IMG/VR virus record: IMGVR_UViG_3300034283_000164
Location: 1 to 35,442 of that record
Strand: one strand, 5' to 3'
Length of the DNA stretch: 35,442 nucleotides
Source: a virus
The position numbers and the translations under genes were made by a program. The notes under the pieces are model-generated. The model saw nothing but the letters and a program-made list of their open reading frames with translations, had not been told where the DNA came from and made no database searches. Positions 14,752-23,198 of this stretch are shown in pieces. How positions within the stretch are numbered: position 1 is the stretch's first letter; every line of letters begins with the position of its first letter.

Positions 14752-16464
14752 ATGGCAGAAGAAATTGTAGGTGTCAAGATACAAGTGGATGCTACCGATA
14801 TGAATAAGTCGGTAGGTGACTTGCGTAAAAAGATTATAGAAACAGAGGCAGAGGTTAAGCGTTTGCAACAAGCATACGGAGAACAAAGTAAGGAGGCGAT
14901 TGAAGGGCAGAAACGATTAGCACAACTGCAAGACATTACGAACAAAAAGATTGACCAACAGAATCAAAGAATTGATGATGCTGCAAAGACTGTTAGTGCT
15001 TTGTCTGCTGCTTATGGTGGTGTGCAAGGTGCATTGGAATTGACAGGTCTTGCTGGGGAAGATACAATCAAACAACTTGCAAAGATTCAGTCAGCACTTG
15101 CCATTGGTGATGCGGTTCAGAATCTTGCAGAGTTTAGAGGTGCAATTACAAACACTTTTAAGTCTTTTGGAACATCAATAAAGACAACGTTTAGCACTTT
15201 GAGGAGTGGATTGATTGCAACTGGTATAGGTGCTTTTGTAGTTGCTCTTGGTCTTGTTGCTGCTAACTTTGAAACAGTTAAAAAAGTTGTTTTAAATCTA
15301 ATACCTGGACTTGGAAGTGTTGCAAACTATATCGGAAATCTTGTAAATAAAGTAACAGACTTTATTGGAATTACAAGTGAAGCAGGTAGAGCAACTGAAA
15401 AACTGATTAAAGATAATGAGAAAGCAATTAAGGAAGGAGAAAGAAACCTTGAACTTAATGGAGATAAATATGATGAGTTTACTCAGCGTAAAATAAAAGC
15501 GAATATTGAATTCTTAAAGAAGCAAAATGAGTTCAAAAATGATGAGCAATTAAGCGAAGAGCAGAAGAACATATTTATAAGACAAGCAAGGGAGAAAGCG
15601 AATAGAGAAATTGCAAAATCTGATGAGGACAGGAATAATGCAGCAATAGAGTCAGCAAAAAAATTAAGTGAGCAGCAAAAAGCATTAAGAGATAAGGAAA
15701 CAGAAGAAAGGAGAAAAGATGCAGAAGAAAGAAAAAAAATACAAGATGATGCATTAGCAGCAGAATCTAAAGCGTTCCAATTACAATTACAGGCAGCAGA
15801 CAATAGGACAAAGGCAGCAGAAGAACAAGCAAAACTTGATGAGGAGTATTTAGAGAAGCAGTTTGAGATAGAAAATGCAGTACAAGAAAAGCAACAACAA
15901 ACATCTAATAAAAAAATACTTTTAGATAAAAAGACTGCTGCCGATGAACAAGCAATCCTTGATGCAAGACTTTCTGCCCAACTTCAATTTTTAAATCAAA
16001 TAGGTAGCGTTTTTGGTACTTTATCAGGATTATTTGAGCAAGGTACTGCTGCCAGTAAAATTGCTGCTATTGCAGAGATTGGTCTTGGTACTGCAACGGG
16101 ATTTATTAATGGTTTAGATATTGCACAAAAGTCTGCAAAAGGAACTGGTCCTGCTGCTGCTTTTGCATTCCCTATATTCTATGCTTCACAAATTGCTGCG
16201 GTTTTAGGTGCTGCTGGTAGAGCAAAGCAAGTTCTATCTCAAGTTAAAGGTGCTGGAGGTGGTGTAAATATTCCAAGAGGGGGAAGTCTTGCAACTGCTC
16301 CTGTTAGTCCTCAATTGTCAACAGTAAACACAGTTACACAATTAAACCAAGCATCTATAAACGAGATGGGGTCAGCAGCAGGTAGGGCATACGTTGTTGA
16401 ATCTGACATAACTAACCAACAAGAAAAGATTATAAGAATAAACCGAGCAGCAAGACTTGGATAA
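14752..16464 (+). CDS. Tape measure protein
   Basis: The protein is 570 residues, long, alpha-helical and low in aromatics outside the hydrophobic parts. It has an N-terminal coiled coil (about 15-80), a strong hydrophobic segment (LIATGIGAFVVALGLVAANF, 154-173), a long charged coiled coil (about 215-400) and a second hydrophobic, Ala/Gly-rich region (about 410-500). This is the architecture of tape measure proteins, which set tail length and enter the host membrane during DNA injection. At about 1.5 angstrom per residue it predicts a short tail, roughly 85 nm. The usual tail chaperone is five genes upstream and not adjacent. Confidence 0.85.
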   Translation: MAEEIVGVKIQVDATDMNKSVGDLRKKIIETEAEVKRLQQAYGEQSKEAIEGQKRLAQLQDITNKKIDQQNQRIDDAAKTVSALSAAYGGVQGALELTGLAGEDTIKQLAKIQSALAIGDAVQNLAEFRGAITNTFKSFGTSIKTTFSTLRSGLIATGIGAFVVALGLVAANFETVKKVVLNLIPGLGSVANYIGNLVNKVTDFIGITSEAGRATEKLIKDNEKAIKEGERNLELNGDKYDEFTQRKIKANIEFLKKQNEFKNDEQLSEEQKNIFIRQAREKANREIAKSDEDRNNAAIESAKKLSEQQKALRDKETEERRKDAEERKKIQDDALAAESKAFQLQLQAADNRTKAAEEQAKLDEEYLEKQFEIENAVQEKQQQTSNKKILLDKKTAADEQAILDARLSAQLQFLNQIGSVFGTLSGLFEQGTAASKIAAIAEIGLGTATGFINGLDIAQKSAKGTGPAAAFAFPIFYASQIAAVLGAAGRAKQVLSQVKGAGGGVNIPRGGSLATAPVSPQLSTVNTVTQLNQASINEMGSAAGRAYVVESDITNQQEKIIRINRAARLG

Positions 16465-16488
16465 CAATAGTTTATAAAAAATACAAAA

Positions 16489-17385
16489 ATGGAAAAGAAT
16501 ATACCGATTTTTAACTTAGAAATAACCAATGACCTTGAAGATGATGTTGAGGTGGATGTGATTAGTTTGGTAGACCGACCTGCTATTGAAAGGTCATTCC
16601 TTGCCTTTAATGAAGATGAGTTTGCGGAATCCTATACCGACTATCCCGAATCTGCAAAGAACAACGCACAACGGGCATTGGATTGGGCAGAGAAAAATGG
16701 ATGGGGAGAATGTGGCACGGAGGTTGGAAAGATAAGGGCAAACCAAATCGCAAAGGGAGAACCGATTTCACGTGAAACAATCGCAAGGATTAGCGGATTT
16801 AAGAGGCATCAACAGAATAAAGATGTACCATATTCGGAAGGCTGCGGAGGTTTAATGTGGGATGCTTGGGGAGGTACTTCAATGATTGAATGGGCAAGTA
16901 ATAAACTCAAAAAACTTGACAAACAGACCTTTGTTATTCAAGATGAGGACCAACAAATCATCAGCGGTCCATTAATGTTGGCAGATACTCCTATCTATCG
17001 CAATGACCACAACGGGGAATATTATGTGGTATTTACCAAAGAAACGATAAAAAAGATTGCACAGAGGTACTTTAAAAAAGGATATCAAGCAAACGTAAAC
17101 CTTATGCACGATTCGGGGCAATCCGTTGAAGGTGTTACAATGTTTGAATCATTTATTAGCGACAAGGTTAGGGGAATCCAACCGATGAAAGGATTTGAGG
17201 ATGTACCCGATGGGTCTTGGTTTGGTTCTTTCAAGGTAGATAATCCGGAAGTATGGGCAGAGATTAAGGCAGGGAATGTACGGGGATTCTCGGTTGAAGG
17301 GCAGTTTAATTACCGAAAGACTGGCGACAAAAAGATAGAGCAACTTTGGGAAAATGTCTTAGAAGTGCTATCTAAAGTTAAGTAG
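16489..17385 (+). CDS. Prohead protease, XkdF/S78-like, with N-terminal fused module
   Basis: The protein is 298 residues. The protease domain spans about 155-275: GPLMLADTPIYR, VNLMHD with H207 as the likely catalytic histidine, an FxxSFISD strand, and GFSVEG with S268 as the likely nucleophile. That is the XkdF-like (S78) herpesvirus-protease fold used to mature phage heads. Residues about 50-140 (SAKNNAQRALDWAEKNGWG, then RANQIAKGEPISRETIARISGF and DAWGG) form a separate module often fused to phage head proteins. It sits next to scaffold and capsid, its substrates. An intrinsic terminator follows. Confidence 0.8.
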   Translation: MEKNIPIFNLEITNDLEDDVEVDVISLVDRPAIERSFLAFNEDEFAESYTDYPESAKNNAQRALDWAEKNGWGECGTEVGKIRANQIAKGEPISRETIARISGFKRHQQNKDVPYSEGCGGLMWDAWGGTSMIEWASNKLKKLDKQTFVIQDEDQQIISGPLMLADTPIYRNDHNGEYYVVFTKETIKKIAQRYFKKGYQANVNLMHDSGQSVEGVTMFESFISDKVRGIQPMKGFEDVPDGSWFGSFKVDNPEVWAEIKAGNVRGFSVEGQFNYRKTGDKKIEQLWENVLEVLSKVK

Positions 17386-17407
17386 CATTTTTTCATAGCG
17401 TTTGGTA

Positions 17408-17437
17408 GGCAGGGTATTTCTATACCTTGCCTTTTTT
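17408..17437 (+). terminator. Intrinsic terminator between protease and scaffold genes
   Basis: GGCAGGGTAT (17408-17417) pairs with ATACCTTGCC (17422-17431), 10 bp with one G-U and a four-base loop TTCT, followed by six T (17432-17437). It would stop or attenuate transcription before the scaffold gene. Confidence 0.75.
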
Positions 17438-17485
17438 GTATATGGTACATTGGTAAATGCCTCCTATTTATTACCAAAAGTTATT

Positions 17486-18079
17486 ATGACAACTTTGGAA
17501 GCAATTAACAAGATTAAACAAATGTTCGCTGAGGCGGGTGAAATGCCTATTCCTTCTGCCGAACCTCTCCAATCTTTTGCGGAATATACGCTTAAGAGTG
17601 GTGCTAAAGTAATGATTGACAAGTTAGAAGTCGGTGGTAAGGTTACACTGGTAGATGAGGGTGGCAACGAAGTTCCTGCTCCTGCTGGTGAACATGAACT
17701 CATTGATGGTTCTGTTATTCTTCTTGATGAAGCATCTGCTATTGTAGAAATCAAAGTACCTAATGTAGAACTTCCTGAAGTTCCTGAGGTTGAGATTGAC
17801 ACAAACAAGCATTATGAGGACAAGGACATGATGAAGAAGAAGATTGAAGAAATGCAGAAGCAACTTGATGAGATTAAGATGGCATACGATGCCAAACTTG
17901 CCTCTCAAGAAGCAAAGTTCAGCAAGGGTATGAGTGACATTTCTGATGTTTTGGTTCAACTTTTGAACACACCATCTGCAAATGCAACTGAAGCACCAAA
18001 GGAAAAGTTTAATCAGCACGTTGAAAAAAAGGAAGATAAGATTAGCAGATTCCTTGATTTCGCAAAATCAATTAAGTAA
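17486..18079 (+). CDS. Capsid scaffold protein
   Basis: The protein is 197 residues and acidic. The N-terminal part is a small beta domain (YTLKSGAKVMIDKLEVGG, PAGEHELIDGSVILLDE) that I know from scaffolds of Bacteroidetes phages. The middle is a helical coiled coil (MMKKKIEEMQKQLDEIK), and the Lys-rich C terminus (KEDKISRFLDFAKSIK) is the usual capsid-binding tail. It would guide capsid assembly and be removed by the upstream protease. ATG 17486 is used because the frame upstream runs through the terminator. It is placed directly before the major capsid gene. Confidence 0.75.
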   Translation: MTTLEAINKIKQMFAEAGEMPIPSAEPLQSFAEYTLKSGAKVMIDKLEVGGKVTLVDEGGNEVPAPAGEHELIDGSVILLDEASAIVEIKVPNVELPEVPEVEIDTNKHYEDKDMMKKKIEEMQKQLDEIKMAYDAKLASQEAKFSKGMSDISDVLVQLLNTPSANATEAPKEKFNQHVEKKEDKISRFLDFAKSIK

Positions 18080-18109
18080 AAATTTCTCAAACAATAAAAA
18101 TTAAATAAA

Positions 18110-19060
18110 ATGAGTTTTTCAGTAGGAACATTGGCAGCCTATACAAAAGAGAACGAAGCACTACTTGTTGCATCTTCTGTACTTGGCAGCAAAACTGCAT
18201 CTTTGATTAAGGATGCTGGAAACGTGATGGTAGGTGTTAAGTCTGCCGAAACCATCAACATTATGGATACAGATGCAATCTTCCAAGATGGTTCATCTTG
18301 CGGATTCAACGCATCAGGTCTGACTTCTTTCACACAAAGGACTGTAACAGTTGGAAAAATTAAGGTTAACGAAGCACTTTGCTTGAAAGACCTTGAATCA
18401 AAGTACTTGCAGAAAGCACTCCCTGCTGGTTCTTCTTACGATTCAATGATTTACTCTGAAGAGTATTCTAAGCGTAAAGCAGAGAAAATTGCTCAACAAC
18501 TTGAGAAAACTTTGTGGGTTGGTGCAACTGGTAGCGTTGATGTAAACTTGAATAAGTTTAGCGGTATCACTACCTTGATTACTGCCGATGGTGCAGCAGT
18601 TGTAAATGCTAATAGCGTTGCTCTTCACGGAGTTGTAGAAACTGCAATCACTGATGCAAACGTAATCAGCATCTTTGATGACATCTACAAAGCAATCCCT
18701 GCCCAAGTAGTTGACAAGGATGATATCACTATCTTCTGTGGTATGGATGTTTTCCGTACTTACACTGTAAAATTGAAGTCTTCTAACTTGTTCCATTACA
18801 AGTATGATGAGGCTGCCAATGGTCAGTTCTTCCTCCCAGGTACTAACGTAAAAGTTATGGCAGTACAAGGTCTGAACGGAAGCGGTAAGATTGTAGCAAT
18901 GAGGGTATCTAACCTTTTCTTGGGTACTGACCTTTTGAATGAAGAAGAAAGATTTGAAATCTTCTACGCAAAGGAAGCAGACCAAGTTCGCTATGTAGCA
19001 GAATTCAAGATGGGAGTTAACTATGCATTCCCAGATGAGATTGTTAAGTTCTTCGTTTAA
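18110..19060 (+). CDS. Major capsid protein
   Basis: The protein is 316 residues, within the usual HK97-fold range. It begins MSFSVGTLAAYTKENEALLV, contains IKVNEALCLKDLESKYLQKAL and a mid-protein DDITIFCGMDVF, and ends VNYAFPDEIVKFFV. These features match the capsid family of Bacteroidetes siphoviruses. Codons use more GGT and GCT than neighbouring genes, consistent with high expression. It follows the scaffold gene after an A-rich leader (AAATTAAATAAA) and is followed by a strong hairpin. It has no obvious decoration domain. Confidence 0.85.
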   Translation: MSFSVGTLAAYTKENEALLVASSVLGSKTASLIKDAGNVMVGVKSAETINIMDTDAIFQDGSSCGFNASGLTSFTQRTVTVGKIKVNEALCLKDLESKYLQKALPAGSSYDSMIYSEEYSKRKAEKIAQQLEKTLWVGATGSVDVNLNKFSGITTLITADGAAVVNANSVALHGVVETAITDANVISIFDDIYKAIPAQVVDKDDITIFCGMDVFRTYTVKLKSSNLFHYKYDEAANGQFFLPGTNVKVMAVQGLNGSGKIVAMRVSNLFLGTDLLNEEERFEIFYAKEADQVRYVAEFKMGVNYAFPDEIVKFFV

Positions 19061-19070
19061 ATAACATTGT

Positions 19071-19099
19071 AGGTGAGGGGTGGTTTCCATCCCTTGCCT
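19071..19099 (+). other. 13-bp hairpin after the capsid gene
   Basis: Bases 19071-19083 pair with 19087-19099 (13 positions including three G-U), with a loop of TTT. No T-tract follows, so it may stabilise the capsid mRNA 3' end or weakly attenuate readthrough, not terminate fully. It precedes the tail tube start at 19119. Confidence 0.55.
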
Positions 19100-19118
19100 T
19101 CATTATAAATTTTATATT

Positions 19119-19631
19119 ATGCCGTGTGCTTTAACTCAAGGATATGTATTGGACTGTAAAGAGTCCATTGGTGGCATCAAAGCGGTTTGGTTCATTCCAT
19201 TCGCTGATGTTACTGCAATAACTGAAGCATCAGGTGTTGTTACTACTATCACAAAATCAGCAGGAAAGGTTTTTTATAAGTATCAACTTGTAAAGCAAAC
19301 CTCTTCACTTACCGAAAACATTACTGCTTCTGTTGAGAACGGTACTGTATTCTATGCTCAAGAATTATCAATCATCTTGAATAAACTTCAAGCATCTACA
19401 AGGAACGAAATTTTGCTTCTTGCAAAAAACAATCTCCTTGCAGTAGTTCAGGATGGTAATGATAAATATTGGTTGCTTGGAAAGGTAAATGGTGCTGATT
19501 TGACTGGTGGTAATGGTGCGACTGGTGCTGCTTTCGGAGATAGGAATGGTTACACATTGACCTTTACAGGCAATGAACCTGCACTTGCTCCTGAAGTTTC
19601 AAGTTCTATAATTGCAGGTCTTACTGCGTAA
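19119..19631 (+). CDS. Major tail tube protein
   Basis: The protein is 170 residues and beta-rich, starting MPCALTQGYVLDCKESIGGI. It contains TKSAGKVFYKYQLVKQTSSLTE, a typical tube strand pattern, AQELSIILNKLQASTRNEI (a helix conserved in Bacteroidetes phage tubes) and NGYTLTFTGNEPALAPEV near the end. It would polymerise into the non-contractile tail tube. ATG 19119 is preferred over an upstream ATG at 19080 that lies inside a hairpin. Like the capsid gene it has high-expression codon use and is flanked by hairpins. Confidence 0.75.
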   Translation: MPCALTQGYVLDCKESIGGIKAVWFIPFADVTAITEASGVVTTITKSAGKVFYKYQLVKQTSSLTENITASVENGTVFYAQELSIILNKLQASTRNEILLLAKNNLLAVVQDGNDKYWLLGKVNGADLTGGNGATGAAFGDRNGYTLTFTGNEPALAPEVSSSIIAGLTA

Positions 19632-19653
19632 ATAGGAAGGTTTAGAATTGAGT

Positions 19654-19683
19654 AGGGCATCCATATCGGATGCCTTTCTTTTT
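19654..19683 (+). terminator. Intrinsic terminator after the tail tube gene
   Basis: AGGGCATCC (19654-19662) pairs with GGATGCCTT (19668-19676), 9 positions with one G-U and the loop ATATC, followed by a T-rich run to 19683 interrupted by one C. An in-frame ATG at 19670 for the next gene lies within the stem, so the later ATG is preferred. Confidence 0.65.
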
Positions 19684-19717
19684 GGGTAAAAGTCAAGGCA
19701 TTGCCTATTTAGATACA

Positions 19718-20095
19718 ATGATACAACTAACGCAAGGGGCGACTGAGTTCATTTACCTAACATTGACGGAGAAGCAGACACTTGCTACTCCTAATTATCT
19801 ATTCCGTTTCGTGAATAGGACTACACGGGATGAGGTTGCTTTTGTTTTGCTTAATGCTCTTGATGTATCACCTTTCAAGGATAGGTATAACAAGTTTAGC
19901 ATTAAAGTACCTAAATACTTTAGTTTGGGTCATATTGGCGAGTATTTATACTACGTTTATGAGCAAACAAGTGCCTACAATGTAGACTATACTAAAGCGA
20001 CTGGATTGCTTGAAGAAGGCATTATGAAACTGTCACCATCAACCACATTTGAATATACGCAGCACGAGGTTGACAATACATATATAACAAGATGA
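19718..20095 (+). CDS. Conserved Bacteroidetes phage virion-type protein
   Basis: The protein is 125 residues and beta-rich. The pattern LTEKQTLATPNYLFRFVNRTTRDEV, then SPFKDRYNKFSI, GEYLYYVYEQTSA and GLLEEGIMKL is one I know from many Bacteroidetes phages near capsid or portal genes, without assigned function. It may be a small decoration or tail accessory beta-sandwich. The start at 19718 avoids the terminator stem. Its stop is ATGA-coupled to the portal gene. Confidence 0.65.
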   Translation: MIQLTQGATEFIYLTLTEKQTLATPNYLFRFVNRTTRDEVAFVLLNALDVSPFKDRYNKFSIKVPKYFSLGHIGEYLYYVYEQTSAYNVDYTKATGLLEEGIMKLSPSTTFEYTQHEVDNTYITR

Positions 20096-22077
20096 ATGAT
20101 TTAGTAATACTTAATTTCCAAGAGGCAAGGCAACCCGAATATAGAGAAAAAAGGGGCAAGGGGTATATTGAGTTCGGTGAAAAGAATGATTACCCAAACT
20201 ACCTTTTGGCATTGTACAACAAGAGTGCCAAACATAACGCTATCGTTAAGGGTAAGGTTAATTACATTATCGGAAACGGATGGAAGGCAGATGAGGCAGA
20301 CCCGATTGCGGAGCAATTCATTGCTCAACCTAACCAGTTTGAATCTTTAGCGGATTTAACAAGAAAAGTCTCAATAGACATTGAAATCTTTGGCGGTGCT
20401 TACCTTGAGGTTATTTGGTCTGTTACAGGTGGGCAGTTAACTGATGTCTTGCATATTGATTATACTAAGATTAGGTCTAACACGGATAATACGCAGTTTT
20501 GGTACAAGAAAGATTGGAACGAGAGGAAGGATGAGTTAATACCTTTAATGGCATTCAATACGAAGGTCAGACAAGGTAAGCAGATACTTTACATAAAGGA
20601 GTATAGACCAGGTTTGGATACCTATGCTCTCCCAGGATATATGGGTGCATTGAACTATATTGAATCTGATATAGAAGTCAGCAGACACGTTTTGGGGAAT
20701 GCTCAAACGGGATTCAGTGCATCCAAACTTATTACCCTACCCAATGGCGAACCTTCTCCTGATGAGAAACGTAACATTGAAAGAAGGTTTACAGATAGGT
20801 TTAGCGGAAGTGATGGTAAGAAGTTTATTCTTTCCTTTACCACTGACCCTGCGAGAAAACCAATCATTGAGGACCTTGGTGCAAGTGATATCACAAAGGA
20901 GGACTTCACAAGGGTTGACTTGATTATTCAGAATAACCTTTTTGCAGGTCATCAAATAACCTCACCAAGTCTTTTTGGAATTGCCGAACCTGGTCAATTG
21001 GGAAGCAGAACACAGATGAGGGATTCTTATGAGATTTTCAAGTCTACATATTGCAACGACAAGCAGCAGTTCCTTGAATCTATATTTACTCAACTTGCTA
21101 AGTTAAAGGGTGCGACTTCAGAGATTAGCATTATACCAGTAGAACCTATTGGGTTTGAGTTAAGCGAACAAGCACTTTTGCAGATTGCACCAAAAGAGTG
21201 GTTATTGGAGAAGGCAGGAATAGATGTTGCAAAATATGCACCAACTGAAGCAACTCAACCAAGTTTGAATCAAGAACAGATTGAGGTAAACGATAACTTG
21301 AAGAACCTAAGCGGTAGACAGTATCAACATTTGATGCGAGTTATTAGGCAGTTTTCACAGGGTAAGATATCCAAAGAGATTGCAACTACAATGCTCAAAT
21401 CAGGTCTTGGAATGACCGACAATGAGGTTAATGCTATGCTTGGCATAGATGATGACCCTACTACTGATGATTTTCAATTTTCGGCACTTGATGAGGACAC
21501 TGTGATTGGAATGTTTAGAGAGGTAGGCGAACCGAAAGAGAATTATAACATCATTCAATCAAAGGCGGTTTTTAGTGCGAGAGAAGCATTTGCAGACGAT
21601 TCCTTGATAGATAAAGCATTGGACAAGCAAATCCTTGCCTTGATTGATAAAGACCCTAAAATAAGCATTGATGACATTGCAGGGGCAACCAAGAAAAGCA
21701 GAGATGTTGTACAAGGTCGGTTAAGTTACTTGGTTGAATCGGGTGCTATTAATTATGACCCAAAGATAGAGGAAAGGAAACTTACCAAACCATTAAGCAA
21801 GTTGGTTGATGATATGGAGGTGACAACTTTTGAGGTTAGATATTCTTACGAGTGGAAGCCTATTGTACCATCTTATCAAAGAGATAGTAAAGAAAAACCT
21901 TCAAGACCATTCTGTAAAAAGTTGATGGAAGTTGATAAACTTTGGACAAGGAAAGGAATTGAGATGTTAAGTGCAAGACTTGGTTACTCGGTGTTTGACC
22001 GAGGCGGTGGTTGGTGGGGAGATTCACCAAGTTGCAGACACGAATGGAGAAGGAATGTAGTAGTAAAAAAGAAATAA
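20092..22077 (+). CDS. Portal protein with C-terminal extension
   Basis: The protein is 661 residues, longer than most portals. The N-terminal ~370 residues have the portal pattern: YPNYLLALYNKSAKHNAIV, GKVNYIIGNGW, FGGAYLEVIW (clip region), then a helical stem and QITSPSLFGIAEPGQLG. The C-terminal ~300 residues contain an acidic, helical segment and a Cys-rich end (SRPFCKKLMEV, LSARLGYSVFDRGGGWWG, SCRHEW) that recalls the tail of SPP1 gp7-type minor head proteins. It is therefore probably a portal fused to a minor-head domain. It forms the DNA channel of the capsid. Confidence 0.75.
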   Translation: MNDLVILNFQEARQPEYREKRGKGYIEFGEKNDYPNYLLALYNKSAKHNAIVKGKVNYIIGNGWKADEADPIAEQFIAQPNQFESLADLTRKVSIDIEIFGGAYLEVIWSVTGGQLTDVLHIDYTKIRSNTDNTQFWYKKDWNERKDELIPLMAFNTKVRQGKQILYIKEYRPGLDTYALPGYMGALNYIESDIEVSRHVLGNAQTGFSASKLITLPNGEPSPDEKRNIERRFTDRFSGSDGKKFILSFTTDPARKPIIEDLGASDITKEDFTRVDLIIQNNLFAGHQITSPSLFGIAEPGQLGSRTQMRDSYEIFKSTYCNDKQQFLESIFTQLAKLKGATSEISIIPVEPIGFELSEQALLQIAPKEWLLEKAGIDVAKYAPTEATQPSLNQEQIEVNDNLKNLSGRQYQHLMRVIRQFSQGKISKEIATTMLKSGLGMTDNEVNAMLGIDDDPTTDDFQFSALDEDTVIGMFREVGEPKENYNIIQSKAVFSAREAFADDSLIDKALDKQILALIDKDPKISIDDIAGATKKSRDVVQGRLSYLVESGAINYDPKIEERKLTKPLSKLVDDMEVTTFEVRYSYEWKPIVPSYQRDSKEKPSRPFCKKLMEVDKLWTRKGIEMLSARLGYSVFDRGGGWWGDSPSCRHEWRRNVVVKKK

Positions 22078-22078
22078 G

Positions 22079-22672
22079 ATGAGCAGAAATATATTGTTTA
22101 TTTCAGTAGATACGATAAAGGATAGAACTGGTTTGCACGTTAACGTAGACCCTAAACTGGTATTCCCTGACATATTGTATGCCCAAGATGCGTACATCCT
22201 CCCTGCACTTGGAACGGCACTTTACGAGAAGTTGCAAAATGGGATTGAGTGCGGAGATTTGAACTGTGATGAGGAAACCTTGTTAAACACCTACATTACA
22301 CCTTGCCTTGTTTACTACGTTATGAGTGAGTTGCCAATGGCATTGTCATATCAGTTCTACAACAAGGGAGTGATTAGGAAAACCGGTGATAACCAAACCG
22401 AACCGAGTGCATCGGATTTGGCAGATGTTGCCAATAGGTACGGAGCAAGAGCAGAGTTTTACAAGCAAAGGTTAATTAAATACCTAAAGCAAGAATCCCA
22501 AGCAAGTGCTAAGTTCCCCGAATACATCAATCCTGGTACTGGAGTTGATACCATTGTACCGGATAATGATGCCTACACAACCACAATATGGTTAGGGGAT
22601 TACGATTGTTGCAGGGGTAAAACCTTTGAAGAAATGTATCAAGGAAACGTAAATCGTTGTTGTGGCGAATAA
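22079..22672 (+). CDS. Head-tail connector/adaptor protein
   Basis: The protein is 197 residues and mostly helical. The stretch DPKLVFPDILYAQDAYILPALGTALYEKL, then TYITPCLVYYVMSELP and NRYGARAEFYKQRLIKYL, is typical of head completion (adaptor) proteins of Bacteroidetes phages, the gp6-like class. A CC pair occurs near the C terminus (DCCRG and NRCCGE), which could bind metal or be structural. It starts one base after the portal stop, the standard place for a connector that attaches below the portal. Confidence 0.65.
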   Translation: MSRNILFISVDTIKDRTGLHVNVDPKLVFPDILYAQDAYILPALGTALYEKLQNGIECGDLNCDEETLLNTYITPCLVYYVMSELPMALSYQFYNKGVIRKTGDNQTEPSASDLADVANRYGARAEFYKQRLIKYLKQESQASAKFPEYINPGTGVDTIVPDNDAYTTTIWLGDYDCCRGKTFEEMYQGNVNRCCGE

Positions 22673-22820
22673 GACATATTCAAAAAAGAACCAAGAGAAA
22701 CTGAAAGTCTATCTTGAAAAAATAAAAAAGGATGACCCTAAACCAAATCATAAAGACAATAGAGGACTTGGGAAATGCACACCAACAAATCAAGACAACG
22801 TATTACGGCAACGCTTTTGA
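22662..22820 (+). CDS. Possible 52-aa overlapping Lys-rich protein
   Basis: A frame starting GTG at 22662 (VVANKTYSKKNQEKLKVYLE...) fills the 59-base gap between the connector and the next gene and runs 89 bases into the latter. It is Lys-rich and helical. It has no family and a long overlap, so it may be noise; the alternative is an intergenic spacer of 59 bases. Confidence 0.25.
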   Translation: MANKTYSKKNQEKLKVYLEKIKKDDPKPNHKDNRGLGKCTPTNQDNVLRQRF

Positions 22821-23178
22821 TTTCTTGAGCAAGGGTACTGACAATGTCTACCCTGCTTTATTCTTTGACCTAACGGGGGCATCTATCAATGGCAAGAGTT
22901 CAACTGTCAACTTCACATTGTTTTTTTGCGATAGGGTACTTCCCGAGCAATCAAATGAGCAAGAGGTCTTGTCTGACCAATTGCTAACGGCACAGGATAT
23001 TATCGCACAGTTGCACTTCAATGAGTTTGACTTTGTTCTTCAAGATGCGGTAACGCTTGACTTCTTTACTGAGGACACACCAGAATATCTTGCAGGGGTT
23101 AGTGCAACTATTGCTCTTGATTTACCATACTTACAAAATAGGTGCGTAGTTCCAACAGACTACACATACCCATCATAA
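22732..23178 (+). CDS. Tail terminator/neck-like protein
   Basis: The protein is 148 residues. It has an N-terminal helix (LNQIIKTIEDLGNAH), then a beta strand region (NVYPALFFDLTG, VNFTLFFCDRVLPEQSNEQEV), a helix (LSDQLLTAQDIIAQL) and closing strands. This alpha-beta order is typical of tail terminator or neck proteins (Gp13/GpU class), which stop tube growth. The evidence is fold-like pattern and position between connector and fibre genes. No catalytic residues are seen. Confidence 0.5.
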   Translation: MTLNQIIKTIEDLGNAHQQIKTTYYGNAFDFLSKGTDNVYPALFFDLTGASINGKSSTVNFTLFFCDRVLPEQSNEQEVLSDQLLTAQDIIAQLHFNEFDFVLQDAVTLDFFTEDTPEYLAGVSATIALDLPYLQNRCVVPTDYTYPS

Positions 23179-23198
23179 ATCTATTTAAAAGAAAAGAA

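Noticed and set aside
15483-15803. 106-codon frame on the - strand inside the tape measure gene
   Set aside because: Its Ser/Phe/Leu-rich sequence is the complement of the Lys/Glu/Ala coiled coil, a common artefact.
17402-17485. Longer start for the scaffold gene
   Set aside because: These bases form the terminator at 17408-17437; the conserved protein begins at 17486.
19080-19118. Longer start for the tail tube gene
   Set aside because: It lies inside the 13-bp hairpin and adds residues unlike the family.
19670-19717. Longer start for the 19718 gene
   Set aside because: The ATG is within the terminator stem after the tail tube gene; the conserved pattern starts at 19718.
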